Shown one piece after another: positions 1 to 7,920 of a stretch of DNA of 64,000 nt. This stretch comes from Hyphomicrobiales bacterium (lineage in GTDB: Bacteria; Pseudomonadota; Alphaproteobacteria; Rhizobiales; Rhizobiaceae): positions 248,001 to 312,000 of the forward strand of contig UCIV01000019.1 of assembly GCA_900472575.1 (NCBI GenBank), read 5' to 3'. Made by a program: the position numbers and the translations under genes. Positions within the stretch are counted from its first letter, which is position 1. Every line of letters begins with the position of its first letter. The notes under the pieces are model-generated. The model made no database searches. It was not told where the DNA came from and saw nothing but the letters and a program-made list of their open reading frames with translations.

Positions 1-2
1 GG

Positions 3-1034
3 CTGCAGCCGACCCAGGGTGGCGGCTATACGGTCACCTACGGCAGCGACAACGACAGGCTGGAAGTTTCGTCAAGCCGCGTCGATGTCTACGTCAACGG
101 TACTGCTTACCCCGTCACGATCACCGAGGATGCAGCAACAGCACCGGCAGGCGCGCCGGCTGCGATCATCCAGGACGGAGCCAAGGTCATCGTTGACTAC
201 GGCTTCGAGGGACAGGCTGAAATCCGGACCTCCCAGGTCTATATCCAGCGCCGTTTCCTCGGCTGGGCAAACTTCCTGTTCGACACCAAGTCGGATTTCT
301 GGGGCAAGAGCTGGGGCGAACTGGTCAGCCTTGCCACGGTCGGCGAACGCCTCGATCCCGCGCGCTCCAACGTTTCGCACATGGTCGACGATTTTCTCGG
401 CAACAATGTCTGGCAGCATGCCGACATCCTGTCGAAGCTGATGCAGACGCTGGTCATGGCCTTCGTTGGCACGCTGCTCGGCACGCTCTGTGCCTTCCCG
501 CTCGCGTTCATCGCTGCGCGCAACATCACGCGAAGCCGCGTCGCCAACTGGGGCATGAAGCGTCTGTTCGACTTCCTGCGCTCGGTCGACATGCTGATCT
601 GGGCGCTGTTCTTCACCCGCTCCTTCGGCCCCGGGCCGATCCCCGGCATTGCGGCGATCTTCTTTACCGATGCCGGCGCGCTTGGAAAGGTTTATGCGGA
701 AGCGGTCGAGAACGTGGATGACAAGCAGCGCGAGGGCGTGAAATCGGTCGGGGCCTCGCCAATCATCGTCAACCGCTTCGGCGTGGTGCCGCAGGTCCTG
801 CCGGTGTTTATCTCCCAGTCGCTGTACTTCTGGGAATCGAATACCCGCTCGGCCACCGTCATCGGTGCCGTCGGCGCAGGCGGTATTGGCCTCAAGCTCC
901 TCGAAGCGATGGGCACCAATGCCGACTGGGACAAGGTCGCCTATATGGTTCTCCTCATCCTCTTCGTGGTCTTCCTGTTCGACAACGTGTCTAATGCGAT
1001 CCGCTCGCGACTGATCGGCGGCCCGACGCATTAA
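3..1034 (+). CDS. phnE: Phosphonate ABC transporter permease PhnE (5' end outside window)
   Basis: The frame is open from the left edge, so the true start lies outside; 343 residues are visible. It is the inner-membrane permease of a phosphonate/phosphate-ester ABC importer that works with PhnC (ATPase) and PhnD (binding protein), which are presumably upstream. The first ~120 visible residues form a hydrophilic, probably periplasmic insertion, followed by several membrane segments starting near QTLVMAFVGTLLGTL. The cytoplasmic EAA loop that docks on the ATPase is visible as EAVENVDDKQREGVKSVGAS. The C-terminal half matches the usual binding-protein-dependent permease fold. Downstream phn genes support the assignment. 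Rhizobia usually have two phnE copies and I cannot say which one this is. Confidence 0.9.
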   Translation: MQPTQGGGYTVTYGSDNDRLEVSSSRVDVYVNGTAYPVTITEDAATAPAGAPAAIIQDGAKVIVDYGFEGQAEIRTSQVYIQRRFLGWANFLFDTKSDFWGKSWGELVSLATVGERLDPARSNVSHMVDDFLGNNVWQHADILSKLMQTLVMAFVGTLLGTLCAFPLAFIAARNITRSRVANWGMKRLFDFLRSVDMLIWALFFTRSFGPGPIPGIAAIFFTDAGALGKVYAEAVENVDDKQREGVKSVGASPIIVNRFGVVPQVLPVFISQSLYFWESNTRSATVIGAVGAGGIGLKLLEAMGTNADWDKVAYMVLLILFVVFLFDNVSNAIRSRLIGGPTH

Positions 1035-1149
1035 AGCGCGCCCGCATCATCATTCTGTCATGGAAATCTTTTAGGCGCTGGGCCTGTCTTCGGATACGAC
1101 GGATGTCTAGACTTCCGTCTCTGCCCCTTCCTGATTCCGGAATGATGCC

Positions 1150-1863
1150 TTGCGTTACGCCCTCTACTTTTCCCCCGCTGCGGACCATCCGCTGACGACG
1201 ACCGCATCCCGTTGGCTCGGCCGTGATGCCTATACCGGCGAGGCCTTTCCCACGCCCGAGGTTAACGGCCTTTCCGTGGACGAGGTTCATGCGCTTACCG
1301 CCGATCCTCGCCGCTACGCCTTTCACGCAACACTGAAGGCTCCGTTCGAACTCGCAAACGGCAAGACGGAAGCGGAACTGATCGAAGCTTTCAAAGAGTT
1401 TGCCGCGACGACTGAGGCATTCGATATACCCAACCTGATTGTCGGTCAGCTCGGACGGTTCTTCGCGCTGGTGCCGGATCGGGTCTATCCCGAGCTGCAG
1501 GACTATGCTGCCCGCATCGTTGAGGATTTCGAGCCATTCCGGGCGCCGCTGTCGGATGCCGATATTGCCCGTCGCAAGCCGGAAACGCTGTCGCCGCAGC
1601 ATCGCGACAACCTGATGCGCTGGGGTTATCCCCATGTGATGGGAGAATTTCGCTTTCACATGACGCTGTCCGGCCAGGTTCCGCCCGAACAGGCGCCTGC
1701 CATGCGCGCCGCTCTCGAGCTCCGTTTTGCGGAATTCATCAACAGGCCGCTCTCCATTAACGGCATAGCGCTCTTCGTCGAGCCTGCCCGCGGCGCAGAT
1801 TTTATTGCCCATCGCTGGCTGCCCCTGAAGCCCGCTTCCGAGATCAGAAAGACCGCCTCATGA
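1150..1863 (+). CDS. DUF1045 / putative phosphonate metabolism protein, 2H phosphoesterase-like
   Basis: A 237-residue protein of the DUF1045 family, typically found inside phn operons. Two HxT motifs are visible, HATL at about residue 59 and HMTL at about residue 170, which is the signature pair of the 2H phosphoesterase superfamily (cyclic phosphodiesterase/ligase fold). A role on a cyclic or phosphodiester intermediate of phosphonate breakdown is inferred, not shown. The start is a TTG (TTG CGT TAC); there is no good ATG in frame nearby. Its TGA overlaps the ATG of phnM (ATGA at 1860-1863), so translation is probably coupled. Confidence 0.85.
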   Translation: MRYALYFSPAADHPLTTTASRWLGRDAYTGEAFPTPEVNGLSVDEVHALTADPRRYAFHATLKAPFELANGKTEAELIEAFKEFAATTEAFDIPNLIVGQLGRFFALVPDRVYPELQDYAARIVEDFEPFRAPLSDADIARRKPETLSPQHRDNLMRWGYPHVMGEFRFHMTLSGQVPPEQAPAMRAALELRFAEFINRPLSINGIALFVEPARGADFIAHRWLPLKPASEIRKTAS

Positions 1864-2996
1864 CCGAGACCGTATTCAAGAATGCCCGCATCGTGCTGGA
1901 AGACAGCGTTATTTCCGGCTCCGTACAGATCCGTGACGGCAAGATCGCTGACTTTTCCGAAGGCAGCGTTCACACGGGCGAGGATTTCGAGGGCGACTAT
2001 CTGATCCCGGGTCTGGTGGAACTGCATACCGACCATCTGGAACAGCATTATTCTCCGCGTCCCGGCGTGCGCTGGAATGCGACGGCGGCGATCCAGGCAC
2101 ATGACGCCCAGATCGCCTCTTCCGGCATCACGACCGTCTTCGATTGCCTGAGAATGGGATCGGACGAGGACGGTGGCTTCGAGCATGGCGAGATGCGGGC
2201 CATGGCCGATGCGATCCAGGCGGCCGAACGCGAAGGGCGGCTGCGCTCGGAGCACCTGATCCACCTCCGCTGCGAGGTTTCGGCCGATAACGTGCTGGAG
2301 CATTTTGCCGATTTCGAGAATGACAGCCATGTGCGGCTCGTCTCGCTGATGGACCACGCTCCCGGTCAGCGTCAGTTCCAGACAATGGATCAGTATATCT
2401 TCTACTATCAGAAGAAGCGCGGCCTGACCGACGAAGCCTTTAAGATCTTTGTCGACAAGCGCGTGGCGGAATCGCAGCGCAATTCGACGCCGCATCGTAT
2501 CGCGATTGCCAAGCATTGCGCCGAGCACGGTATCACCGTTGCAAGCCATGACGATGCGACGCTTGCCCATGTCGACGAGGCGATCGAAAACGGCGTCAAG
2601 CTTGCCGAATTCCCAACCAGTTTCGAAGCCGCCGCCGCCTCGCATAGGGCTGGCATGAACGTGCTGATGGGCGCGCCGAACGTCGTGCGCGGCAAGTCGC
2701 ATTCCGGCAATATTGCCGCCCGCGATCTTGCTGCCGGAGACGTTCTCGATGTCCTCTCCTCGGACTACGTGCCTCTCAGCCTGCTTTACGCGCCATTCAT
2801 TCTTGCAGACGATGTCGAGGGGATCTCTTTGCCAAAGGCGATCTCCATGGTGACATCCACACCGGCCCGAACAGCTGGCCTTGCCGATCGCGGCCGGATC
2901 GCGACCGGGTTGCGTGCCGACCTCGTACGGGTTCATCGCGAGGCAGGCGTGCCGGTATCGCGCGCCGTCTGGCGGCAAGGGCGCCGGGTGGCCTAA
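1860..2996 (+). CDS. phnM: Alpha-D-ribose 1-methylphosphonate 5-triphosphate diphosphatase PhnM
   Basis: A 378-residue amidohydrolase-fold enzyme that removes pyrophosphate from alpha-D-ribose 1-methylphosphonate 5-triphosphate to give the substrate of the C-P lyase. The N-terminal metal-binding stretch LVELHTDHLEQH (about residues 52-63) carries the His-x-Asp-His pattern of PhnM, and further His and Asp residues (VASHDDATLAHVDE) line the C-terminal half. Length and spacing are normal for the family. It overlaps the preceding gene by 4 bp and its stop shares bases with the phnN start (TAATG), so it is in the same operon. Expression is probably under the phosphate-starvation regulon, but no Pho box lies within the window. 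Confidence 0.95.
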   Translation: MTETVFKNARIVLEDSVISGSVQIRDGKIADFSEGSVHTGEDFEGDYLIPGLVELHTDHLEQHYSPRPGVRWNATAAIQAHDAQIASSGITTVFDCLRMGSDEDGGFEHGEMRAMADAIQAAEREGRLRSEHLIHLRCEVSADNVLEHFADFENDSHVRLVSLMDHAPGQRQFQTMDQYIFYYQKKRGLTDEAFKIFVDKRVAESQRNSTPHRIAIAKHCAEHGITVASHDDATLAHVDEAIENGVKLAEFPTSFEAAAASHRAGMNVLMGAPNVVRGKSHSGNIAARDLAAGDVLDVLSSDYVPLSLLYAPFILADDVEGISLPKAISMVTSTPARTAGLADRGRIATGLRADLVRVHREAGVPVSRAVWRQGRRVA

Positions 2997-3580
2997 TGCA
3001 CGGATCATCCGAACCCCGCAGAAAAGCCGGTGAAGGCTGCATGGTCGCGGTCGTCGGCCCCAGTGGGGCCGGCAAGGACACATTGATGGCCTACGCCGCC
3101 CGCGCCCTCTCGGGCAACCCCGATGTGGTGTTTGCCCGTCGCGTGATAACCCGCGATGCTGCTGCCGGCGGCGAGAATCATGATGGCGTCTGCGAAGCCG
3201 AGTTCGAAAAGCTCAAAGCCGATGGCCGCTTTGCCGTTTCATGGGAAGCTCACGGATTGCATTACGGCATACCCGTCGAGACGAAGAATGCCGTGGCGAG
3301 CGGCGCGGTCGTTATCGCAAACGGATCGCGCTCGGCGCTCGGCCTGTTCGGGCAAGCCTATCCGAACCTCGTCGTCATCAACGTAACAGCACGCCCGGAA
3401 GTGCTGGCACTGCGGCTTGAAGCGCGCGGACGAGAGAGCAGAGAAGACATTCTGCGCCGGCTGAAACGAAGTTCGCTTGGCGTGATCGGCGACTATAAGG
3501 TCATCACGATCGATAATAGCGATGAAATAGAAATTTCGGGCAAAGCGATTGTCGACGCCGTTTCGACTTTATTATCCTAG
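2996..3580 (+). CDS. phnN: Ribose 1,5-bisphosphate phosphokinase PhnN
   Basis: A 194-residue guanylate-kinase-like enzyme that phosphorylates ribose 1,5-bisphosphate to PRPP, the last step that recycles the ribose moiety in the C-P lyase pathway. The Walker A loop VGPSGAGKDT sits at about residues 20-29, and the conserved RRVITRD segment follows. The start used overlaps the phnM stop (TAATG). An in-frame ATG at 3041 would remove 15 N-terminal residues and cannot be excluded. It is the last gene of the phn run; no clear terminator was seen in the 80 bp after it. Confidence 0.93.
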   Translation: MHGSSEPRRKAGEGCMVAVVGPSGAGKDTLMAYAARALSGNPDVVFARRVITRDAAAGGENHDGVCEAEFEKLKADGRFAVSWEAHGLHYGIPVETKNAVASGAVVIANGSRSALGLFGQAYPNLVVINVTARPEVLALRLEARGRESREDILRRLKRSSLGVIGDYKVITIDNSDEIEISGKAIVDAVSTLLS

Positions 3581-3662
3581 TCTTTCATTCCGAGAGAAAA
3601 ATAAAACCTGGCACGCTTTAAAGTTCCAATAGCTCCCCTACCTGCTTTATTCGGCATGCCTA

Positions 3663-3995
3663 ATGGAGGCTAGGCCAATTGGAGCTGGGGCGGTGATAGA
3701 AACACGAGCAAGGGATGGAGCGGACCCTGACAGTGTGGCAAGCAATGATCTGGAAGCGCGAATAGTCGTGCTGGAGATCGTTGCCATGACCGCATTGGCG
3801 TTGACGCTCGACACCTCCGAGAACGGCAATGCTGATCAGGCCCGCGGTATAGCAGCCCTGATCCAAGACACGGTGCGACAACGATCGCGCGAGGTCGGTC
3901 TAACCAAAGGTGCGCAGGAAACGGCAGATACCTATGCCGAGGAACTGCTTTCCACGGCACTGGCTTCGCTTTATCCGGAAACCGGGTCAGCCTGA
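3663..3995 (+). CDS. Hypothetical protein, 110 aa (or 100 aa from GTG 3693)
   Basis: Not recognised. The ORF has rhizobial codon usage and encodes a mostly helical, acidic protein with a hydrophobic stretch IVVLEIVAMTALALTL near residues 34-49 and a polar helical tail. Two starts are possible: ATG at 3663, with no convincing ribosome site, and GTG at 3693, preceded by GGAG and GGGG at 3681-3690, which looks better. It lies between the phn operon and the convergent polA gene and has no obvious functional link with either. An inverted repeat (ctgatctg...cagatcag) lies just after the stop but has no T-run. Confidence 0.55.
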   Translation: MEARPIGAGAVIETRARDGADPDSVASNDLEARIVVLEIVAMTALALTLDTSENGNADQARGIAALIQDTVRQRSREVGLTKGAQETADTYAEELLSTALASLYPETGSA

Positions 3996-4037
3996 TCTGC
4001 GCATTGATCGCCAGATCAGAAAACATCAGCGGCACTT

Positions 4038-7028
4038 TCAGTGCGCCTCGTCCCAGTTGGAAGCGGCGCGCGCATCAACCTTGAGCGGCACTTTCATCGA
4101 AATCGCGGGCATTGCCGCCTGTTCCATGGTCGAGACGATGATCGGCATGGCCTTTTCGACGTCCGCATCCTCGACTTCGAAAATCAGTTCGTCGTGGACC
4201 TGAAGCAGCATGCGCACACGTTCGCCAAGCCCGGCTTCAGCCAGTACCGGCTCCATCTTCACCATGGCACGGCGAATGATATCTGCCGCAGATCCCTGGA
4301 TCGGTGCGTTGATCGCCGCACGCTCGTTAAACGCGCGCATCGAGGGGTTGGACGACTTGATTTCCGGGTAATGGGCGCGGCGACCGAAGATCGTTTCCAC
4401 ATAGCCGTGCTCGCGGGCAGAGGCCTTGGTGCTGTCCATGTAGTCGCGAATGCCGGGGAAGCGCTCGAAATACTTCTTGATGTAATCGCTCGCTTCAGAG
4501 CGCTCGATCGACAGCTGGTTGGCAAGACCGAAGGCGGAGATGCCGTAAATGATGCCGAAATTGATCGCCTTGGCACGGCGGCGGATTTCGCTCGGCATGC
4601 CTTCCACCGGCACGCCGAACATCTCGGATGCGGTCATGGCGTGGATATCTATCCCGTCGGCAAAGGCCTGGCGCAGCTGCGGAATGTCGGCCACATGGGC
4701 GAGTACGCGCAGTTCGATCTGGCTGTAATCCGCAGACAGAAGCTTGTGGCCCGGCGACGCAATGAAAGCGGTGCGGATCTTGCGGCCTTCCGTCGTCCTT
4801 ACCGGAATATTCTGCAGGTTCGGTTCGGACGATGACAGGCGCCCCGTCGTGGTGGAAGCCAGCGAATAGGAGGTGTGGACTCGCTTCGTCTCAGGGTGCA
4901 CATAACCGGGAAGCGCATCCGTGTAGGTAGATTTCAGCTTGGTCAGCTGACGCCAATCAACGATCTTGCGTGGCAGCTCCGCGCCTTCGGCTGCGAGATC
5001 TTCCAGAACCTGCGCGGAAGTCGACCACTGGCCGGTTTTGGTCTTGGAACCGCCTGGAAGCCCCATTTTACCGAACAGGATATCACCGAGCTGTTTGGGC
5101 GAGCCGATGGTGAACTTTTCGCCGGCGAGTTCGTAGATCTCGTGCTCGAAGGCAGCTGCCTTCTGGGCCAATTCACCAGAGAGGCGCGACAGAATTTGGC
5201 GGTCGATGGATATGCCACGCTCTTCCATGCGCGCCAGAACTTCGACGAGGGGACGTTCCAGCCGCTCGTAGATGCGGGTGAGGCCCATTGCCGCCAGTTG
5301 CGGCTTCAGCACCATCCAGAGCCTCAGCGTCACATCGGCATCTTCGGCGGCGTAGGTCGTTGCACGCTCGATATCGACAAAATCGAAGGTGACACCGCTC
5401 TTCCCCGAACCGGCAACATCCTTGAACGCGATCGGCTTATGGTTCAGCCAGCGTTCGGACAATGTGTCCATGCCGTGCGTGGTCTTGCCGGCGTCCAGCA
5501 CATAGGACATCAACATCGTATCGTCATAACCCTGCACGGTGATGCCGTGGCGCTTCATGACGAGGTAGTCGAATTTCAGGTTCTGGGCGACCTTCAGGAC
5601 CGACGGGTCTTCGAGCAGAGGCTTCAGACGATCCAGCGCATCGCGGGTGGAAAGCTGGTTTTCGGCCATTCCGCCGCCAAGGAGATCGCCGACACCGGTC
5701 TTGTGGGTCAGTGGCACATAGGCGGCGCGGACATCGAGCCCCGATGGATTATCGGTATTGTCGGCAATGGCGAGCGAAAAACCGACCAGCTCCGTCTGCA
5801 TCGGATCGAGCGAATTGGTCTCGGTATCGAAACCGACAAGACCGGTCTCGCGCGCGGCCTTGATCCAGTCGTCGAGAACGGCAGCGTCTCGGATCGTGAC
5901 ATATTTCGTCGTGTCGATTTTCGCAGTGGAAAAAGCGGCGATACGCGTATCCGCAAGCTCGCTCGGCGTTGCTCCATCGGCGCCCTTGGCAACAGCCGCC
6001 TTGGCGGGATTTGCAGGTGCCTGGGCTACGGCATCGCCGGTATTGATGGAAGTTCCGGCATCAAGATCCGGCCCTCTTGCCTCGGCGCCCCATTCCACCT
6101 CGATCGTGGCCGGCTCTATGGTATTGGCATCGCAATCGCAGGTCGTGGCCACGCGGCGGGTCAGCGTGCCGAATTCCATCGCCTTCAGGAATGCGACCAG
6201 CTTTGGCCCATCTTGTGGCTCGAGGAACAGCGCGTCGAGATCAAGATCCAGAGGCACATCGGTACGCAACTCCACCAACTGGCGGGACAGGCGGGCCATA
6301 TCCGCATTGGCAATGATGTTTTCGCGACGTTTGACCTGCTTGATTTCGCCCGCGCGTGTCAGCAGCGTATCGAGATCGCCGAACTCTTCCAGAAGCTGGG
6401 CCGCCGTCTTCGGTCCGATACCGGGAATACCCGGAACGTTGTCGACCGAGTCACCCACCAGCGCCTGAAGATCGATCATCTTTTCCGGCGGCACACCCCA
6501 TTTTTCGACGACTTCCGGAATGCCGATCTGCTTGTCCTTCATGCTGTCATACATGTGGACCATCGGCGTCACGAGCTGCATCAGGTCCTTGTCGGAAGAC
6601 ACGATGGTAACGTCTGCACCGGTGGCTTCTGCCTGACGGGCATAAGTCGCGATGATGTCGTCCGCCTCGAAACCTTCGGTCTCAATGCAGGGCAGGTTGA
6701 AGGCACGGGTCGCCTGGCGGATCAGGCCGAACTGCGGGACCAGTTCTTCCGGCGGGGCCGAGCGGTTCGCCTTGTAGGCGTCGTAGAGATCCTTGCGGAA
6801 CGTTTTCGACGAATAATCGAAGATGACGGCGAAATGGGTGGGCGTCACGCCGACCGACGTATCACGCGCATCGGTCAGCAGTTTCCAGAGCATGTTACAG
6901 AAGCCTGAGACCGCGCCGACCGGCAGGCCATCGGTTTTTCGGGTCAGCGGTGGCAGCGCGTGAAACGCGCGAAAGATGAAGCCGGAACCGTCGACTAGGA
7001 AGAGGTGATCGCCTTTTTTCATGGGCAT
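4038..7028 (-). CDS. polA: DNA polymerase I
   Basis: Family A DNA polymerase for Okazaki fragment processing and repair, about 996 residues from the ATG at 7028. The N-terminal third is the 5'-3' exonuclease domain (FLVDGSGFIFRAFHALPP, IVSSDKDLMQLV, GIGPKTAAQLLEEFG). Next comes a ~70-residue Ala/Pro-rich linker, then a 3'-5' exonuclease domain with intact motifs (FDTETNSL, NLKFDY, YAAEDAD), so proofreading is probably active. The polymerase domain has motif A DYSQIELR, motif B RRRAKAINFGIIYG and motif C QVHDELIFE. Start choice: GTG 7058, ATG 7028 and ATG 7022 are in frame and none has a strong ribosome site; homologues usually begin at or near the MKKGDHLFLVDG segment. Confidence 0.97.
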   Translation of the reverse strand: MPMKKGDHLFLVDGSGFIFRAFHALPPLTRKTDGLPVGAVSGFCNMLWKLLTDARDTSVGVTPTHFAVIFDYSSKTFRKDLYDAYKANRSAPPEELVPQFGLIRQATRAFNLPCIETEGFEADDIIATYARQAEATGADVTIVSSDKDLMQLVTPMVHMYDSMKDKQIGIPEVVEKWGVPPEKMIDLQALVGDSVDNVPGIPGIGPKTAAQLLEEFGDLDTLLTRAGEIKQVKRRENIIANADMARLSRQLVELRTDVPLDLDLDALFLEPQDGPKLVAFLKAMEFGTLTRRVATTCDCDANTIEPATIEVEWGAEARGPDLDAGTSINTGDAVAQAPANPAKAAVAKGADGATPSELADTRIAAFSTAKIDTTKYVTIRDAAVLDDWIKAARETGLVGFDTETNSLDPMQTELVGFSLAIADNTDNPSGLDVRAAYVPLTHKTGVGDLLGGGMAENQLSTRDALDRLKPLLEDPSVLKVAQNLKFDYLVMKRHGITVQGYDDTMLMSYVLDAGKTTHGMDTLSERWLNHKPIAFKDVAGSGKSGVTFDFVDIERATTYAAEDADVTLRLWMVLKPQLAAMGLTRIYERLERPLVEVLARMEERGISIDRQILSRLSGELAQKAAAFEHEIYELAGEKFTIGSPKQLGDILFGKMGLPGGSKTKTGQWSTSAQVLEDLAAEGAELPRKIVDWRQLTKLKSTYTDALPGYVHPETKRVHTSYSLASTTTGRLSSSEPNLQNIPVRTTEGRKIRTAFIASPGHKLLSADYSQIELRVLAHVADIPQLRQAFADGIDIHAMTASEMFGVPVEGMPSEIRRRAKAINFGIIYGISAFGLANQLSIERSEASDYIKKYFERFPGIRDYMDSTKASAREHGYVETIFGRRAHYPEIKSSNPSMRAFNERAAINAPIQGSAADIIRRAMVKMEPVLAEAGLGERVRMLLQVHDELIFEVEDADVEKAMPIIVSTMEQAAMPAISMKVPLKVDARAASNWDEAH

Positions 7029-7156
7029 GGCATAGCGTGGCACAGGATCGGCGTCCACGAAAACTTCTTCGGAACCACACCGGCAAGCTTTGCTCTACCT
7101 TACCGAATTGTAATCCAGCTTTCCCTTGAAAAGCCGCAATCCGCCTATCATCTCAG

Positions 7157-7301
7157 GGTTACCGGCGATCGTAACGCCGCAGTCTGGCAGAAGGCCCGTC
7201 CCCCGCCTCACCAGACCGGACAAAGGCCTATCCCCCTCTCCGGGTCTTTGTCCTTCTATAAGAAACGCCACGGCTGCCCCCTCCCAGCCGTGGCGTTTTT
7301 G
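7157..7301 (+). ncRNA. Small RNA candidate in polA-marR intergenic region (EcpR1-like)
   Basis: This 380-bp gap holds no protein gene. On the + strand there are four successive hairpins: gttac/gtaac (7158-7175); gtctgg/ccagac (7182-7216); ggacaaag/ctttgtcc (7218-7253); and a 14-bp stem aaacgccacggctg/cagccgtggcgttt (7263-7298) ending in TTTTTGTTT, a textbook intrinsic terminator. The loops of the last three are C-rich (gtcccccgcc, atccccctctcc, ccccctcc). No + strand gene needs this terminator. A -10-like CTATCA lies at 7145-7150 with CTTGAA upstream. From memory, Sinorhizobium EcpR1, a cell-cycle sRNA, lies between polA and a MarR gene, which fits this place and shape. The 5' end is approximate. 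Confidence 0.65.
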
Positions 7302-7439
7302 TTTGCGTTACCTCCGACATCGGCAGCCGAATTATCAGTGCCCATCTTGCCAACACCGCACCTGTGCCCCAATCTCCATAAAAGCATTGCCTGATATCGA
7401 TTATCGTCTGCCAGCCAAGCTGGCTCCCCCGGGAAAGTA

Positions 7440-7883
7440 GTGGCGGAGGCCATGGGATTCGATCGCTCGCAGTCGGCTACCTATCTGGCCGGTCAGCTCG
7501 CCAGGGTTTTTTCACGATCGCTGCAGAAGCGCGCGTCAACACTCGGCTTTTCGCCCGGGCAGTTTCCGGTTCTGCTCGAACTTTGGCAGGAAGACGGGCT
7601 GACGCAGAAACAGCTTCTGGACAAGCTTGAAGTAGAGCAGGCAACGCTCGCCAATACGCTTGCAAGGATGGAGCGCGATGGGCTGATTGCGCGCACACCG
7701 CACCCGAGCGACAAACGCGCCCAGATCATCACTTTGACGGAACTCGGCAGATCGCTGGAAACGAGTGCTGTCGATGCCGCCGCCGAGGCGGACAGCGCGC
7801 TGTTTTCCGGCTTCCGCTCATTCGAGCGGGAGCTGATGATGGAATATATGCGGCTTATTATTGGCAACAGCCGAAAAGCCTGA
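7440..7883 (+). CDS. MarR-family transcriptional regulator
   Basis: A 147-residue winged-helix regulator of the MarR family. The DNA-binding region is typical: QFPVLLELWQEDGLTQKQLLDKLEVEQATLANTLARMERDGLI followed by the wing RTPHPSDKRAQIITLTELG (about residues 40-105), flanked by dimerisation helices. The GTG at 7440 (after GGGAAA) is used here. An ATG at 7452 has a GGAGG only 2 nt away, which is too close to be ideal. It is convergent with the lactate permease. The target is unknown. Confidence 0.9.
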   Translation: MAEAMGFDRSQSATYLAGQLARVFSRSLQKRASTLGFSPGQFPVLLELWQEDGLTQKQLLDKLEVEQATLANTLARMERDGLIARTPHPSDKRAQIITLTELGRSLETSAVDAAAEADSALFSGFRSFERELMMEYMRLIIGNSRKA

Positions 7884-7910
7884 GGCACCGCCCAAAACGA
7901 GCGATGCCTC
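7882..7910. terminator. Hairpin between convergent marR and lactate permease
   Basis: The sequence gaggcaccgc, a 9-nt loop, then gcgatgcctc forms a 10-bp stem with one G-U pair, lying exactly between the two converging stops. On the minus side it is followed by a short T-run (cttttc), on the plus side by no T-run. It probably ends the permease transcript. Confidence 0.4.
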
Positions 7911-7920
7911 CTCAAATCCA

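Noticed and set aside
4875-6908. 677-codon open frame on the strand opposite polA
   Set aside because: It is an antisense shadow caused by GC-rich codon bias of polA, with no family similarity and no ribosome site. The same holds for long frames opposite dnaK (12886-14520), rpsA (58964-60418), aroA (61327-62586) and the phnM region (1656-3083).
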